NCBI GenBank assembly: GCA_026785815.1
Contig: JAJAZH010000282.1
Span: forward strand, 1 to 49,132
From: Ramlibacter sp.
GTDB lineage: Bacteria > Pseudomonadota > Gammaproteobacteria > Burkholderiales > Burkholderiaceae_C
Direction: 5' to 3'
Length of the DNA: 49,132 bases
Shown: positions 15,150-22,912 of the stretch, piece by piece
How positions within the stretch are numbered: the stretch's first letter is position 1
Layout of the letters: every line of letters starts with the position of its first letter
Position numbers and translations under genes: made by a program
Notes under the pieces: generated by a model
Database searches by the model: none
Seen by the model: the letters and a program-made list of their open reading frames with translations, nothing else
Told to the model about the DNA's origin: nothing

Positions 15150-15953
15150 ATGACCGGCGTCCCCCCCGTCGCCCTGGCCGGCACCGGCCGCGAAGCCCGC
15201 CTGCTGATGCGGCACGGGCGCCACCAGGGCCACACCGCCGGCATGGCGCCGGGCCACGTGCAGGGCAACCTGGTGATCCTGCCGCAGGCCGACGCCGCCG
15301 ACTTCCTGCGCTTTTGCCAGCGCAACCCCCAGGCCTGCCCGCTGCTGGCCGTGTCGGAGCCGGGCGACCCGCACTTGCGCGAGCTGGGTGCGGACCTGGA
15401 CATCCGCACCGACCTGCCGCGCTACCGGGTCTGGCGCGACGGCGTGCTGGTGGACCAGGCGGCCGACGTGACCGGGCTTTGGCGCGACGACCTGGTGAGC
15501 TTCGTGATCGGCTGTTCGTTCTCCTTCGAGCAGGCCCTGATGGAGGCCGGCATTGCGCTGCGCCACGTCGACGAGGGCCGGAACGTCGCGATGTACCGCA
15601 CGTCGATCGCCACCGTGCCGGCCGGCGTGTTCCACGGCCCGCTGGTGGTGTCGATGCGGCCGCTGGACGCGGCCAGCGCGATCCGAGCGGTGCAGGTGAC
15701 CTCCCGCTTTCCGCGCGTGCATGGCGCGCCGGTCCACATCGGCCGGCCCGACCTGATCGGCATCGCCGACCTGGCCCGGCCCGATTTCGGCGACCCGGTG
15801 ACCGTGCTCGACGACGAACTGCCGGTGTTCTGGGCCTGCGGCGTGACGCCGCAGGCGGTGGTGATGGCCGCCCGCCCCGCGTTCTGCATCACCCACGCTC
15901 CCGGCTGCATGCTGGTGACCGATCTGCTCAACCAGCAGCTGGCGAGTTTCTAG
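15150..15953 (+). CDS. DUF1445 putative hydro-lyase (D-glutamate cyclase-like family)
   Basis: 267 residues, the usual size of the family. Conserved stretches are TDLPRYRVWRDG at 87-98, FVIGCSFSFEQALMEAG at 118-134, HVDEGRNVAMYRTSI at 139-153 and GPLVVSMRP at 163-171. The start ATG (TGVPPVALAG) is 4 bases after the cupin stop; an open frame further upstream runs over the cupin gene in another frame. The mammalian relative DGLUCY interconverts D-glutamate and 5-oxo-D-proline. Bacterial members are only labelled hydro-lyases and are often found with transporters. The role here is inferred as catabolic and cytoplasmic. Confidence 0.9.
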   Translation: MTGVPPVALAGTGREARLLMRHGRHQGHTAGMAPGHVQGNLVILPQADAADFLRFCQRNPQACPLLAVSEPGDPHLRELGADLDIRTDLPRYRVWRDGVLVDQAADVTGLWRDDLVSFVIGCSFSFEQALMEAGIALRHVDEGRNVAMYRTSIATVPAGVFHGPLVVSMRPLDAASAIRAVQVTSRFPRVHGAPVHIGRPDLIGIADLARPDFGDPVTVLDDELPVFWACGVTPQAVVMAARPAFCITHAPGCMLVTDLLNQQLASF

Positions 15954-16012
15954 CCCCGCCCGCCACCCGTGCCCGCTTTGTCTTCCCTTCCGTCGTCCAA
16001 CCAGGAGTTCTG

Positions 16013-17095
16013 ATGAATCGTCCGCTGTCCTTCACCGCATCCGCCGCATCGTTCGCGATCGCCGCCATGTTCTCCGCCGCACCTGCCAGCGCGCAGGTGC
16101 CGGCCGGCCCGAAGATCGCCGTGCAGGCGATCACTCAGGTCGCGCCCAACCTGCCGCAATACACCAAGGTCGACCAGCCAATGCTGCGCGACGGCATGAA
16201 CAAGGCCACCGGCGGCCGGGTGGAGGTGACGCTGTCGTCCTGGCCCGAACGCAACGTGAACGGGCCCGAAGTGCTGCGCCTGGTCCGCTCCGGCCAGGTC
16301 GACATCGCCGCCGGTCCGCTGACCACGGTGTCGGGCGACGTCCCGATGCTCGACGGCGTCGACCTGTCCGGCATGAACCCCGACATCCGCCAGGCCCGCA
16401 AGGTGGCCGACGCGATGGTGCCGGTGGCCAACAAGGAACTGGAAAAGCTCGGCATCAAGCTGGTGGCGACCTACCCGTTCTCCGGCCAGATGCTGTTCTG
16501 CCGCAAGCCCATCGCCAGCCTGACCGACATCAAGGGCCTGAAGGTGCGCACCAACGGCCCGTCGGCGGCCGACCTGGTCAAGGGCCTGGGCGGCCAGCCG
16601 GTTTCACTGGCGTTCGGCGAGGTCTATACCGCGCTGGAGCGCGGCACCGTCGACTGCGGCATCACCGGCTCGGGCTCGGGCAACGGCGTGAAGTGGCCTG
16701 AAGTCACGACCCACCTGTACACGCTGCCGCTGTCGTGGTCCACGGCCGGTTACTTCGTCAACCTGGGCTGGTGGAACAAGCTGGAGCCGGCGATCCGCAC
16801 GCAGTTCGAGAAGACCTTCGCCGAGATCCAGGAAGCGCAATGGAACCTGGGCGTGGAGGCCACCAACGACGGCATCGCCTGCAACGTCGGCCGCGCCGAG
16901 GGCTGCAAGCTGCACACGCTGATGAAGAAGCCGATGGTCGAAGTGAAGGCCCAGGGCAACATGGGCGCGCTGCTGCAGCAGGAACTGACCCAGGACGTGC
17001 TGCCTGGCTGGATCAAGCGCTGCGGCGAACGCTGCGCCGTGGTCTACAACGAGGTGATCGCGCCGATCACCGGCATCAAGTACACGGCGAAGTAA
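16013..17095 (+). CDS. dctP: TRAP transporter substrate-binding protein (DctP family)
   Basis: 360 residues with a Sec signal peptide (1-27, cleavage after ASA). The mature protein has the DctP fold: RVEVTLSSWPERNVNGPEVL, then LTDIKGLKVRTNGPSAADLVKGLGGQPVSLAFGEVYTALERGTVDCGITG, with the Arg of KVRT expected to bind a substrate carboxylate. Several cysteines (FCRKP, DCGIT, ACNVGRAEGCK, RCGERC) are unusual for a TRAP binding protein and may form disulfides in the periplasm. An AGGAG site lies 5 bases before the ATG. It is the first of three adjacent TRAP genes, so it delivers a probably organic-acid ligand to DctQM. Confidence 0.93.
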   Translation: MNRPLSFTASAASFAIAAMFSAAPASAQVPAGPKIAVQAITQVAPNLPQYTKVDQPMLRDGMNKATGGRVEVTLSSWPERNVNGPEVLRLVRSGQVDIAAGPLTTVSGDVPMLDGVDLSGMNPDIRQARKVADAMVPVANKELEKLGIKLVATYPFSGQMLFCRKPIASLTDIKGLKVRTNGPSAADLVKGLGGQPVSLAFGEVYTALERGTVDCGITGSGSGNGVKWPEVTTHLYTLPLSWSTAGYFVNLGWWNKLEPAIRTQFEKTFAEIQEAQWNLGVEATNDGIACNVGRAEGCKLHTLMKKPMVEVKAQGNMGALLQQELTQDVLPGWIKRCGERCAVVYNEVIAPITGIKYTAK

Positions 17096-17096
17096 G

Positions 17097-17714
17097 GTGT
17101 TCCGCTTGCTCGAAGGGCTGAGCGGTCGCGCCATGACGGTGGCGGGATGGTGCTACCTGGCCATCACCGTGCTGATCACGTTCGACATCTTCGCGCGGCG
17201 CCTGCTGGGCTTTTCGACCGAAGCCACCACCGAGGTGACCGGCTACCTGATGGCGATCGGCATGAGCTGGGCGCTGGCCGGCACGCTGTTCGAACGCGGC
17301 CATGTACGCATCGACGTATTGGTGCAGAAGCTGCCGCTCAAGCTGCGGGTCTGGCTGCACCTGGCCTCGCTGCTCGCGCTGCTGGTGGCTGCCGCGTTCT
17401 TTGTCTACGGCGCCTACACGCTGGCGCGCTATTCGCTCGAACTCGGCGCCACCGACCTGTCGACGCTGCGCATGCCGATGGTGATCCCGCAGGGCCTGTG
17501 GGCCGCCGGCCTGGCCTTGCTTCTGCTCGCGGTGATCGCCATGCTGATGCGCTCGCTGCGCCTGCTGGCCGACGGTGACGCCGACGCCATGGACCGGATG
17601 CTGATGGCCCGCACCTACGAGGACGAAGCGGCCGAAACCCTGGAAGCGGTGGCCGAAGCCCAGGCCGGAATGCACCCGGTGGCGGGCGCACCGCGGACCG
17701 GGGGCGGAGCATGA
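17097..17714 (+). CDS. dctQ: TRAP transporter small permease (DctQ family)
   Basis: 205 residues with four hydrophobic segments, for example WCYLAITVLITFDIFARRLL and the segment around LLALLVAAAFFVYG. The conserved EVTGYLMAIGMSWALAGTLFERGHVRID fits DctQ. A long acidic C-terminal tail (ADGDADAMDRM, YEDEAAETLEAVAEAQ) extends past the last helix and is probably cytoplasmic. The start is GTG, one base after the dctP stop. The stop overlaps the dctM start as ATGA. The protein couples the binding protein to the large permease for sodium-driven uptake. Confidence 0.91.
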   Translation: MFRLLEGLSGRAMTVAGWCYLAITVLITFDIFARRLLGFSTEATTEVTGYLMAIGMSWALAGTLFERGHVRIDVLVQKLPLKLRVWLHLASLLALLVAAAFFVYGAYTLARYSLELGATDLSTLRMPMVIPQGLWAAGLALLLLAVIAMLMRSLRLLADGDADAMDRMLMARTYEDEAAETLEAVAEAQAGMHPVAGAPRTGGGA

Positions 17715-19111
17715 TCGCCATCGCATTCATCCTGGTGATGGGCCTGGTCATCGGACTGGTGACGCTGTTCGCGCCGGCCACCGGCGCCTCTGCGGCCGCG
17801 GCCGCCAGCGTCCCCTGGTGGGCGCTGGGGGCGGTGCTGGCAGCCTTCGTCGCCTTCTTCGCCGGCGGCATCTATGTCGGCGCGGCGCTCGCGCTGCTGG
17901 CACTGCTGGCCGGATTCGGCCTGTCGGATCGGCCGTTCTGGAACTTCATCGGCGAGATGATCTGGGCGCCATCAACCAACTTCGTGCTGGTGTCGGTGCC
18001 GCTGTTCCTGCTGATGGGCGAGATCATGCTGCGCGCCGGATTGTCCGAGCGCCTGTACCGCAGCCTGAACATCTGGATCGGACGCCTGCCAGGGGGCATG
18101 CTGCACACCAACATCATCTCGTGCAGCGTGTTCTCGGCGGTGGCCGGCTCCAGCGTGGCGACCGCCGCCACCATGGGCTCGGTGGCGCTACCGTATTTCG
18201 AGAAGAGCCATTACCCGCCCAAGCTGGTACTCGGTTCCCTGGCGGCCGGCGGCGCGCTCGGCAACCTGATCCCACCGGGCATCACCTTCATCATCTATGG
18301 CCTGCTGACCGAAACCTCGGTCGGGGCGCTGTACCTGGCGGCCATCGGCCCGAGCATCCTGGTGGTGCTGCTGTTCACCGCGGTGATCCTGTACTACAGC
18401 TACAAGCTCAAGCTGCACGGTGACCGCAGCGGCGCGGCGCTGTCATGGAAGCTGAAGCTGGCCAGCCTGTCCGACCTGGTGCCGACGGCGCTGCTGATCG
18501 CGCTGGTGCTGGGCACCATCTACGCGGGCTGGGCCACGCCGACCGAGTCGGCGGCACTGGGCGTGGCGGGCGCAATCATCCTGTCGCTGGTCGACCGCAA
18601 GCTGAACTGGAAGATGATGAACGAGTCGATGCGATCGACCGCCCGCACCACCTCGATGATCGCGCTGATCCTGTTCGGCGCCTACTTTCTGAACTACATC
18701 CTGTCGGCGCTTGGAATCCCGCAGATGCTGGCCAAGTTCCTGACCGGGCTGCCGCTGCCGGGCTGGGCCATCATGCTGGTGATCATCGGCTTTTACCTGG
18801 CGCTGGGCACCTTCATGGAAGGCATGTCGATGGTGATCACCACCATCCCGCTGCTGTTCCCGGTGGTGATGGCGCTGGGCTACGACCCGATCTGGTTCGG
18901 CGTGGTGATCACCATGCTGGTCGAGATCGCGATGATCAGCCCGCCCGACGGCACGGTGCTGTACGTGCTGCAGGGCATGCGGCGCCAGCCCGGCCCGATC
19001 ACCGACGTGTTCTCCGGCGTGCTGCCCTTCATGTTCGTCTACATGCTGGCCATCATCGTGCTGATGCTGGTCCCGGCGATCGCCCTGTGGCTGCCGCGCG
19101 CCGTGATGTGA
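17711..19111 (+). CDS. dctM: TRAP transporter large permease (DctM family)
   Basis: 466 residues with many membrane helices. Family stretches are VSVPLFLLMGEIMLRAGLSERLY, GGMLHTNIISCSVFSAVAGSSVATAATMGSVALP, LAAGGALGNLIPPG and TPTESAALGVAGA. It is about 35-40 residues longer than many DctM proteins because of an extra hydrophobic N-terminal segment (IAIAFILVMGLVIGLVTLFA) that may be an additional helix. The ATG overlaps the dctQ stop. This is the ion-coupled channel of the TRAP system in the inner membrane. Confidence 0.94.
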   Translation: MIAIAFILVMGLVIGLVTLFAPATGASAAAAASVPWWALGAVLAAFVAFFAGGIYVGAALALLALLAGFGLSDRPFWNFIGEMIWAPSTNFVLVSVPLFLLMGEIMLRAGLSERLYRSLNIWIGRLPGGMLHTNIISCSVFSAVAGSSVATAATMGSVALPYFEKSHYPPKLVLGSLAAGGALGNLIPPGITFIIYGLLTETSVGALYLAAIGPSILVVLLFTAVILYYSYKLKLHGDRSGAALSWKLKLASLSDLVPTALLIALVLGTIYAGWATPTESAALGVAGAIILSLVDRKLNWKMMNESMRSTARTTSMIALILFGAYFLNYILSALGIPQMLAKFLTGLPLPGWAIMLVIIGFYLALGTFMEGMSMVITTIPLLFPVVMALGYDPIWFGVVITMLVEIAMISPPDGTVLYVLQGMRRQPGPITDVFSGVLPFMFVYMLAIIVLMLVPAIALWLPRAVM

Positions 19112-19171
19112 GCTTTCGCGCACCCGCGTCCGCGGATGTTCCTTTCCTTTTCCGATCCTGTATTCAAGACC

Positions 19172-19891
19172 ATGACTTCAACCCTCCGCTTCGCCTGTGA
19201 AACCGCCACCGAAGGCGCCGCGCCCCGCACCGACACCCTCGACGTCGCGCCGCGCCAGTTGGTGATCGCCGGCTGGACCGGCCGCGACGCCGCCGCCATC
19301 CAGCACCACATCCACGAGCTGGAACTGATCGGCGTGCCGGCACCGTCGCAGGTGCCGCTGTACTACCGCGCCGGCGCCGCCCTGCTGACCCAGTCCGCCA
19401 CCATCGAGGTGCTGGGCGCCGACAGTTCGGGCGAAGCCGAGCCGGTATTGTTCTTCGCCGCCAGCCAGTGGTGGCTGACTGTGGGCTCGGACCACACCGA
19501 CCGCAAGGTGGAGACCTATTCGATCGCGGTCTCCAAGCAGATGTGCCCCAAGCCGGTGGCGGCCGTGGCCTGGCGCTGGACCGACGTCGCCGGCCACCAG
19601 GACGAACTGGAACTGCACTCCAGCATCCTGGAGGACGGCAAGTGGGTCGCTTACCAGCGCGGCAGCTTCGCCTCGATCCGTCCGCTGCAGTCGCTGCGCG
19701 ACGGCTTCCTCGGCGCCGCCGCGCCGCTGGAAGGCAGCTTCATGACCTGCGGCACGCTGGGGGCGCTGCCCAACGAACGGGGCCAGGGCATCCGGCCGGC
19801 AGCGCAGATGCAGCTGGAGATTCGCGACCCGCGCCGCAACCGCAGCATCGTCCACCGCTACGTCGTGCAGTCGCTGCCGGTGGTTGCCTGA
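19172..19891 (+). CDS. DUF2848 family protein (fumarylacetoacetase-like fold)
   Basis: 239 residues from the chosen ATG (TSTLRFACE); an in-frame ATG at 19136 would add 12 residues lacking family resemblance, and neither has a strong ribosome site. Conserved stretches are IHELELIGVPAPSQVPLYYR at 47-66, LGADSSGEAEP at 81-91, VGSDHTDR at 104-111 and SKQMCPKP at 121-128. The family is assigned to the fumarylacetoacetate hydrolase-like superfamily, whose members use a metal for C-C hydrolysis, decarboxylation or isomerisation. No reaction is established for DUF2848. It follows dctM by 60 bases and precedes the amidase by 13. Confidence 0.9.
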   Translation: MTSTLRFACETATEGAAPRTDTLDVAPRQLVIAGWTGRDAAAIQHHIHELELIGVPAPSQVPLYYRAGAALLTQSATIEVLGADSSGEAEPVLFFAASQWWLTVGSDHTDRKVETYSIAVSKQMCPKPVAAVAWRWTDVAGHQDELELHSSILEDGKWVAYQRGSFASIRPLQSLRDGFLGAAAPLEGSFMTCGTLGALPNERGQGIRPAAQMQLEIRDPRRNRSIVHRYVVQSLPVVA

Positions 19892-19904
19892 TCCGGACCG
19901 CACG

Positions 19905-21248
19905 ATGAACCGCATGCACCACGACATCCGCCGGATCCACGCCCGCCTGGCCTGCGGCGACACCACTCGCGAAGCCCTGGTCACGCAGGCGCTGGCGGAT
20001 GCCGCGGCGGCCCCCGCGGCCCATGTATTCACCCGCCTGTATGCCGACGCCGCTCTGGCATCGGCGCGCTACGCCGACCAGGCCGGCGCCGCCGGTGTGG
20101 CGTTGCACCGGCTGGCCGGCCTGCCGGTCACGATCAAGGACCTGTACGACGTGGCCGGCGCGACCACCATGGCGGGCTCGCTGGCCTGCGCCGGCGAGCC
20201 CGCCGCCAGCGCCGACGCAACCGCGGTGGCGCGCCTGCGTGGGGCCGGCGCTGCGATCCAGGGCAAGACCAACATGACCGAGTTCGCGTTCTCGGGTGTC
20301 GGCATCAACCCCCACTACGGCACGCCGCGCAATCCGGCGGACGCGGCGCTGGCGCGGATCCCGGGCGGCTCGTCGTCGGGGGCGGCGGTTTCGGTCGCGC
20401 TCGGGCTGGCTGTTGCCGGCCTGGGCTCGGACACGGGCGGCTCAATCCGGATTCCGGCGGCGCTGTGTGGCTTGGTCGGCTTCAAGAGCACCCAGGACCG
20501 GGTGCCGCGCACCGGCGCGCTGGAGCTGTCGCGCACGCTGGACACGGTGTGCGCAATGACCCGCAGCGTGGCTGACTGCCTGCTGGTGGACGGCGTGCTG
20601 GCTGGCGCCGCCCTCCAGGTGCGTCGCCGCCCCGCCGCCGGCCTGCGGCTTGCCGTGCCGCAAGCGGTGGTGCTCGGCGACCTGGATCCGGTGGTGGCCC
20701 GGGCCTTCAGCCGGGCCCTGACCCGGCTGTCGGCGGCCGGCTGCCAGATCGTCGAGATCGCGCTGAACGAACTGGCGGAAATCCCGAAGCTCAACGCCCC
20801 CGGCGGCTTTTCCGCGGGCGAGGCCTTCGCCGCCCATCACCAACGACTGGCGCGCGCGCGCGGCAGTTTCGACGCCCGGGTCGCGGCCCGGATCGCCACC
20901 GGCGCCGCCACCACCGCACAGCAATACATCGCGATGCACGATAACCGGCGCGACTGGATCGCCCGGGTGGAGTCGGCGCTGGATGGCTTCGACGCCCTGC
21001 TGCTGCCGACGGTGCCGCTGGTGGCCCCGGAAATCGCGCCGCTGCTGGCGTCGGACGACGCCTTCTTCAAGGCCAACGGCCTGCTGCTGCGCAATCCGTT
21101 CGCCATCAATTACCTCGACGGTTGCGCCTTCAGCCTGCCCTGTCATGCCGACGACGAGCTGCCGGTCGGCTTGATGTGCGCATCGGTCCACGGCGACGAC
21201 GCCGCCCTGGCGGCCGTGGCCCTGGCGCTGGAGCAGGCGCTGGGCTGA
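19905..21248 (+). CDS. Amidase-signature hydrolase
   Basis: 447 residues with the Ser-cisSer-Lys triad: Lys78 in VTIKDLYD, the serine cluster 156-158 in GGSSSGAAVS holding the cis-Ser, and the nucleophile Ser180 in GSDTGGSIRIPAALCG. The N-terminal helix and length fit AtzF/GatA-like catabolic amidases. No signal peptide, so it is cytoplasmic. The start is taken as the ATG followed by NRMHHDIRR; a TTG further upstream overlaps DUF2848 and is less likely, and a second ATG three codons on is possible. It is the last gene of the TRAP cluster and would release ammonia or an amine from an imported or generated amide. It is probably not GatA, because gatB and gatC are absent nearby. Confidence 0.92.
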   Translation: MNRMHHDIRRIHARLACGDTTREALVTQALADAAAAPAAHVFTRLYADAALASARYADQAGAAGVALHRLAGLPVTIKDLYDVAGATTMAGSLACAGEPAASADATAVARLRGAGAAIQGKTNMTEFAFSGVGINPHYGTPRNPADAALARIPGGSSSGAAVSVALGLAVAGLGSDTGGSIRIPAALCGLVGFKSTQDRVPRTGALELSRTLDTVCAMTRSVADCLLVDGVLAGAALQVRRRPAAGLRLAVPQAVVLGDLDPVVARAFSRALTRLSAAGCQIVEIALNELAEIPKLNAPGGFSAGEAFAAHHQRLARARGSFDARVAARIATGAATTAQQYIAMHDNRRDWIARVESALDGFDALLLPTVPLVAPEIAPLLASDDAFFKANGLLLRNPFAINYLDGCAFSLPCHADDELPVGLMCASVHGDDAALAAVALALEQALG

Positions 21249-21251
21249 ACG

Positions 21252-21770
21252 CTATTTGCCCATGTGCTCCATTGCATCCGGGTCAGGCCCGGTGCTGGTG
21301 CGCAGCACGCGGTACTGCGAGTCGAACCAGACCGTGAACACCATCGAGGTGTTGGGCAGCTGCAGGTAGCGCCAGTCCCACGCGGTCTCGTTCTTGAGCG
21401 AATAGGTGACGGCCTTGGCCGGCTTGCCCAGTGTCCGCCGCACCTCTTCCATCATCATGCCCGGCTGGATACGCTCGAAGTTGGCTGGATTCAAGACCTG
21501 GCGCAAAGCGCTCATGCGACCTCCGGGATCGATGGTGATCATGTAGTTCTTCTGGCCGGCTGGCTGCCGGTTGTATTCGAGGATGCGGGCGCCCGCGGCC
21601 CCATCCCAGATTTTCTCCGGTTCGCCGAAGCGGGCCCGCACATCGGCTTCGCTGGCCACGCCCTCCTCCAGCTCGCTGATCCGCTGGGGATCGCAGCCGG
21701 CCAGCAGCCAGGTCGCGATCACCGCCGCACCTGCAGCACGCAGCGCCAGCACCGAAAACCTGAGGGCCAT
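21252..21770 (-). CDS. BamE/SmpA-like outer-membrane lipoprotein
   Basis: 172 residues. The signal peptide ends in the lipobox LAGC with Cys26 as the lipid site. The mature part has two BamE-like segments: one around VASEADVRARFGEPEKIWDG with EYNRQPAG, and one around RIQPGMMMEEVRRTLGKPAKAVTYSLKNETAWDWRY. The G-x-P pattern after a short helix is typical of SmpA/OmlA. True BamE is usually shorter, so this is a longer paralogue and its part in beta-barrel assembly is unproven. It converges with the amidase gene (3-base gap). It diverges from the DUF3460 gene across only 39 bases, which must hold both promoters. Confidence 0.85.
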   Translation of the reverse strand: MALRFSVLALRAAGAAVIATWLLAGCDPQRISELEEGVASEADVRARFGEPEKIWDGAAGARILEYNRQPAGQKNYMITIDPGGRMSALRQVLNPANFERIQPGMMMEEVRRTLGKPAKAVTYSLKNETAWDWRYLQLPNTSMVFTVWFDSQYRVLRTSTGPDPDAMEHMGK

Positions 21771-21809
21771 GAGCGTCCAGTAAAATCGTTGGAAAGGCCC
21801 AGTCTATCC

Positions 21810-22028
21810 ATGTCCCTCCTGCTCAAAATCTTCCGGCGGCCCGATTACAAGTCCGAGGCGACGCAGTTCATCGAGCAGCTGAAGTCGCAGCAGCCCGATC
21901 TCGAATCGCGGCAGCGCGCCGGGCGCGCCCTGCTGTGGGACAAGCACGTGGACCGCGAGGCCTGGGGCGAGTTCCGCGAGGCGGAAGTCGCGCAGCAGGC
22001 CTACGTCTACCAGAACAGCACCCGCTGA
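21810..22028 (+). CDS. DUF3460 family protein, 72 aa
   Basis: A small soluble protein with the DUF3460 pattern: DYKSEATQFIEQLKSQQPDLE, then QRAGRALLWDK, then QQAYVYQ near the C-terminus. It is known mainly from betaproteobacteria, usually directly upstream of scpA as here, which supports the taxonomic guess. Function is unknown. A TAAAAT hexamer at 21781-21786 could be its -10 element. The scpA start lies 60 bases downstream. Confidence 0.88.
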   Translation: MSLLLKIFRRPDYKSEATQFIEQLKSQQPDLESRQRAGRALLWDKHVDREAWGEFREAEVAQQAYVYQNSTR

Positions 22029-22087
22029 CCGGTTTGGCCGCCAAGCTCGCCATCCTGCCCCCTTCGGCGCCAGCAACCCTGGTCGAC

Positions 22088-22885
22088 ATGCCGGAGGTGG
22101 TCGACCAGGTGGCGCTGGCGCGCCTGTACGGCGAGCCGCTGTTCGCGATGCCGACGGACCTGTACATCCCGCCGGACGCACTTGAAGTTTTCCTGGAAGC
22201 CTTCGAGGGCCCGCTGGACCTGCTGCTGTACCTGATCCGCAAGCAGAACTTCAACATCCTCGACATTCCGATGGCCGGCGTCACCCGCCAGTACCTGGTG
22301 TACGTCGACGAAATCCGCGGTCGCAACCTCGAGCTGGCGGCCGAGTACCTGTTGATGGCCGCGATGCTGATCGAGATCAAGTCGCGCATGCTGCTGCCGC
22401 CGCGCAAGGCGGCGCCCGGCGAGGAGGCGGAAGATCCGCGCGCCGAACTGGTGCGGCGCCTGCTTGAATACGAGCAGATGAAAGCGGCCGCTTTCCGCCT
22501 CAACGAAGTGCCCCAGGTCGGCCGCGACGTGTTGCGGGCGCAGGTGTTCATCGAGCAGTCGCTGCAACCGCGCTTCCCCGACGTGAACGTGGTCGACCTG
22601 CAGGAAGCCTGGCGCGACATCGTCAAGCGGGCCAGTCTGGTGCAGCATCACAAGATCACGCGCGAAGAGTTGTCGGTGCGCGAGCACATGAGCATCGTGT
22701 TGCGCAAGCTGCAGGGCCGCAAGTTCGTCGAATTCGAGCAGCTGTTCGACGCCGCGCGCGGAATGCAGGTGCTGATCGTGACCTTCATCGCGATGCTTGA
22801 ACTGGCCAAGGAGACCCTGATCGAGGTCACCCAGGCTGAAGCCTTCGCGCCGATCTATGTGCGGCTGGCGTATTCGCCCGCTTAA
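22088..22885 (+). CDS. scpA: Segregation and condensation protein A
   Basis: 265-residue kleisin subunit that bridges SMC heads with ScpB in chromosome condensation. The N-terminal domain holds DALEVFLEAFEGPLDLLLYL at 30-49 and RKQNFNILDIPMA, the strongest kleisin motif. The middle has YLLMAAMLIEIKSRMLLP and a charged region. The C-terminal winged helix contains VTFIAMLELAKETLIEVTQ. The start is the ATG followed by PEVVDQVALARLYGEPLF, matching relatives; an in-frame TTG at 22034 would add 18 residues. scpB is not in the window. Confidence 0.94.
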   Translation: MPEVVDQVALARLYGEPLFAMPTDLYIPPDALEVFLEAFEGPLDLLLYLIRKQNFNILDIPMAGVTRQYLVYVDEIRGRNLELAAEYLLMAAMLIEIKSRMLLPPRKAAPGEEAEDPRAELVRRLLEYEQMKAAAFRLNEVPQVGRDVLRAQVFIEQSLQPRFPDVNVVDLQEAWRDIVKRASLVQHHKITREELSVREHMSIVLRKLQGRKFVEFEQLFDAARGMQVLIVTFIAMLELAKETLIEVTQAEAFAPIYVRLAYSPA

Positions 22886-22912
22886 AAAAATGACCCCCGA
22901 CGCTTGCTCTCT

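Noticed and set aside
15314..17095. Apparent 593-residue fusion ending in the DctP protein
   Set aside because: The upstream half is a shadow frame of DUF1445. The real start is the ATG at 16013, with AGGAG and a signal peptide.
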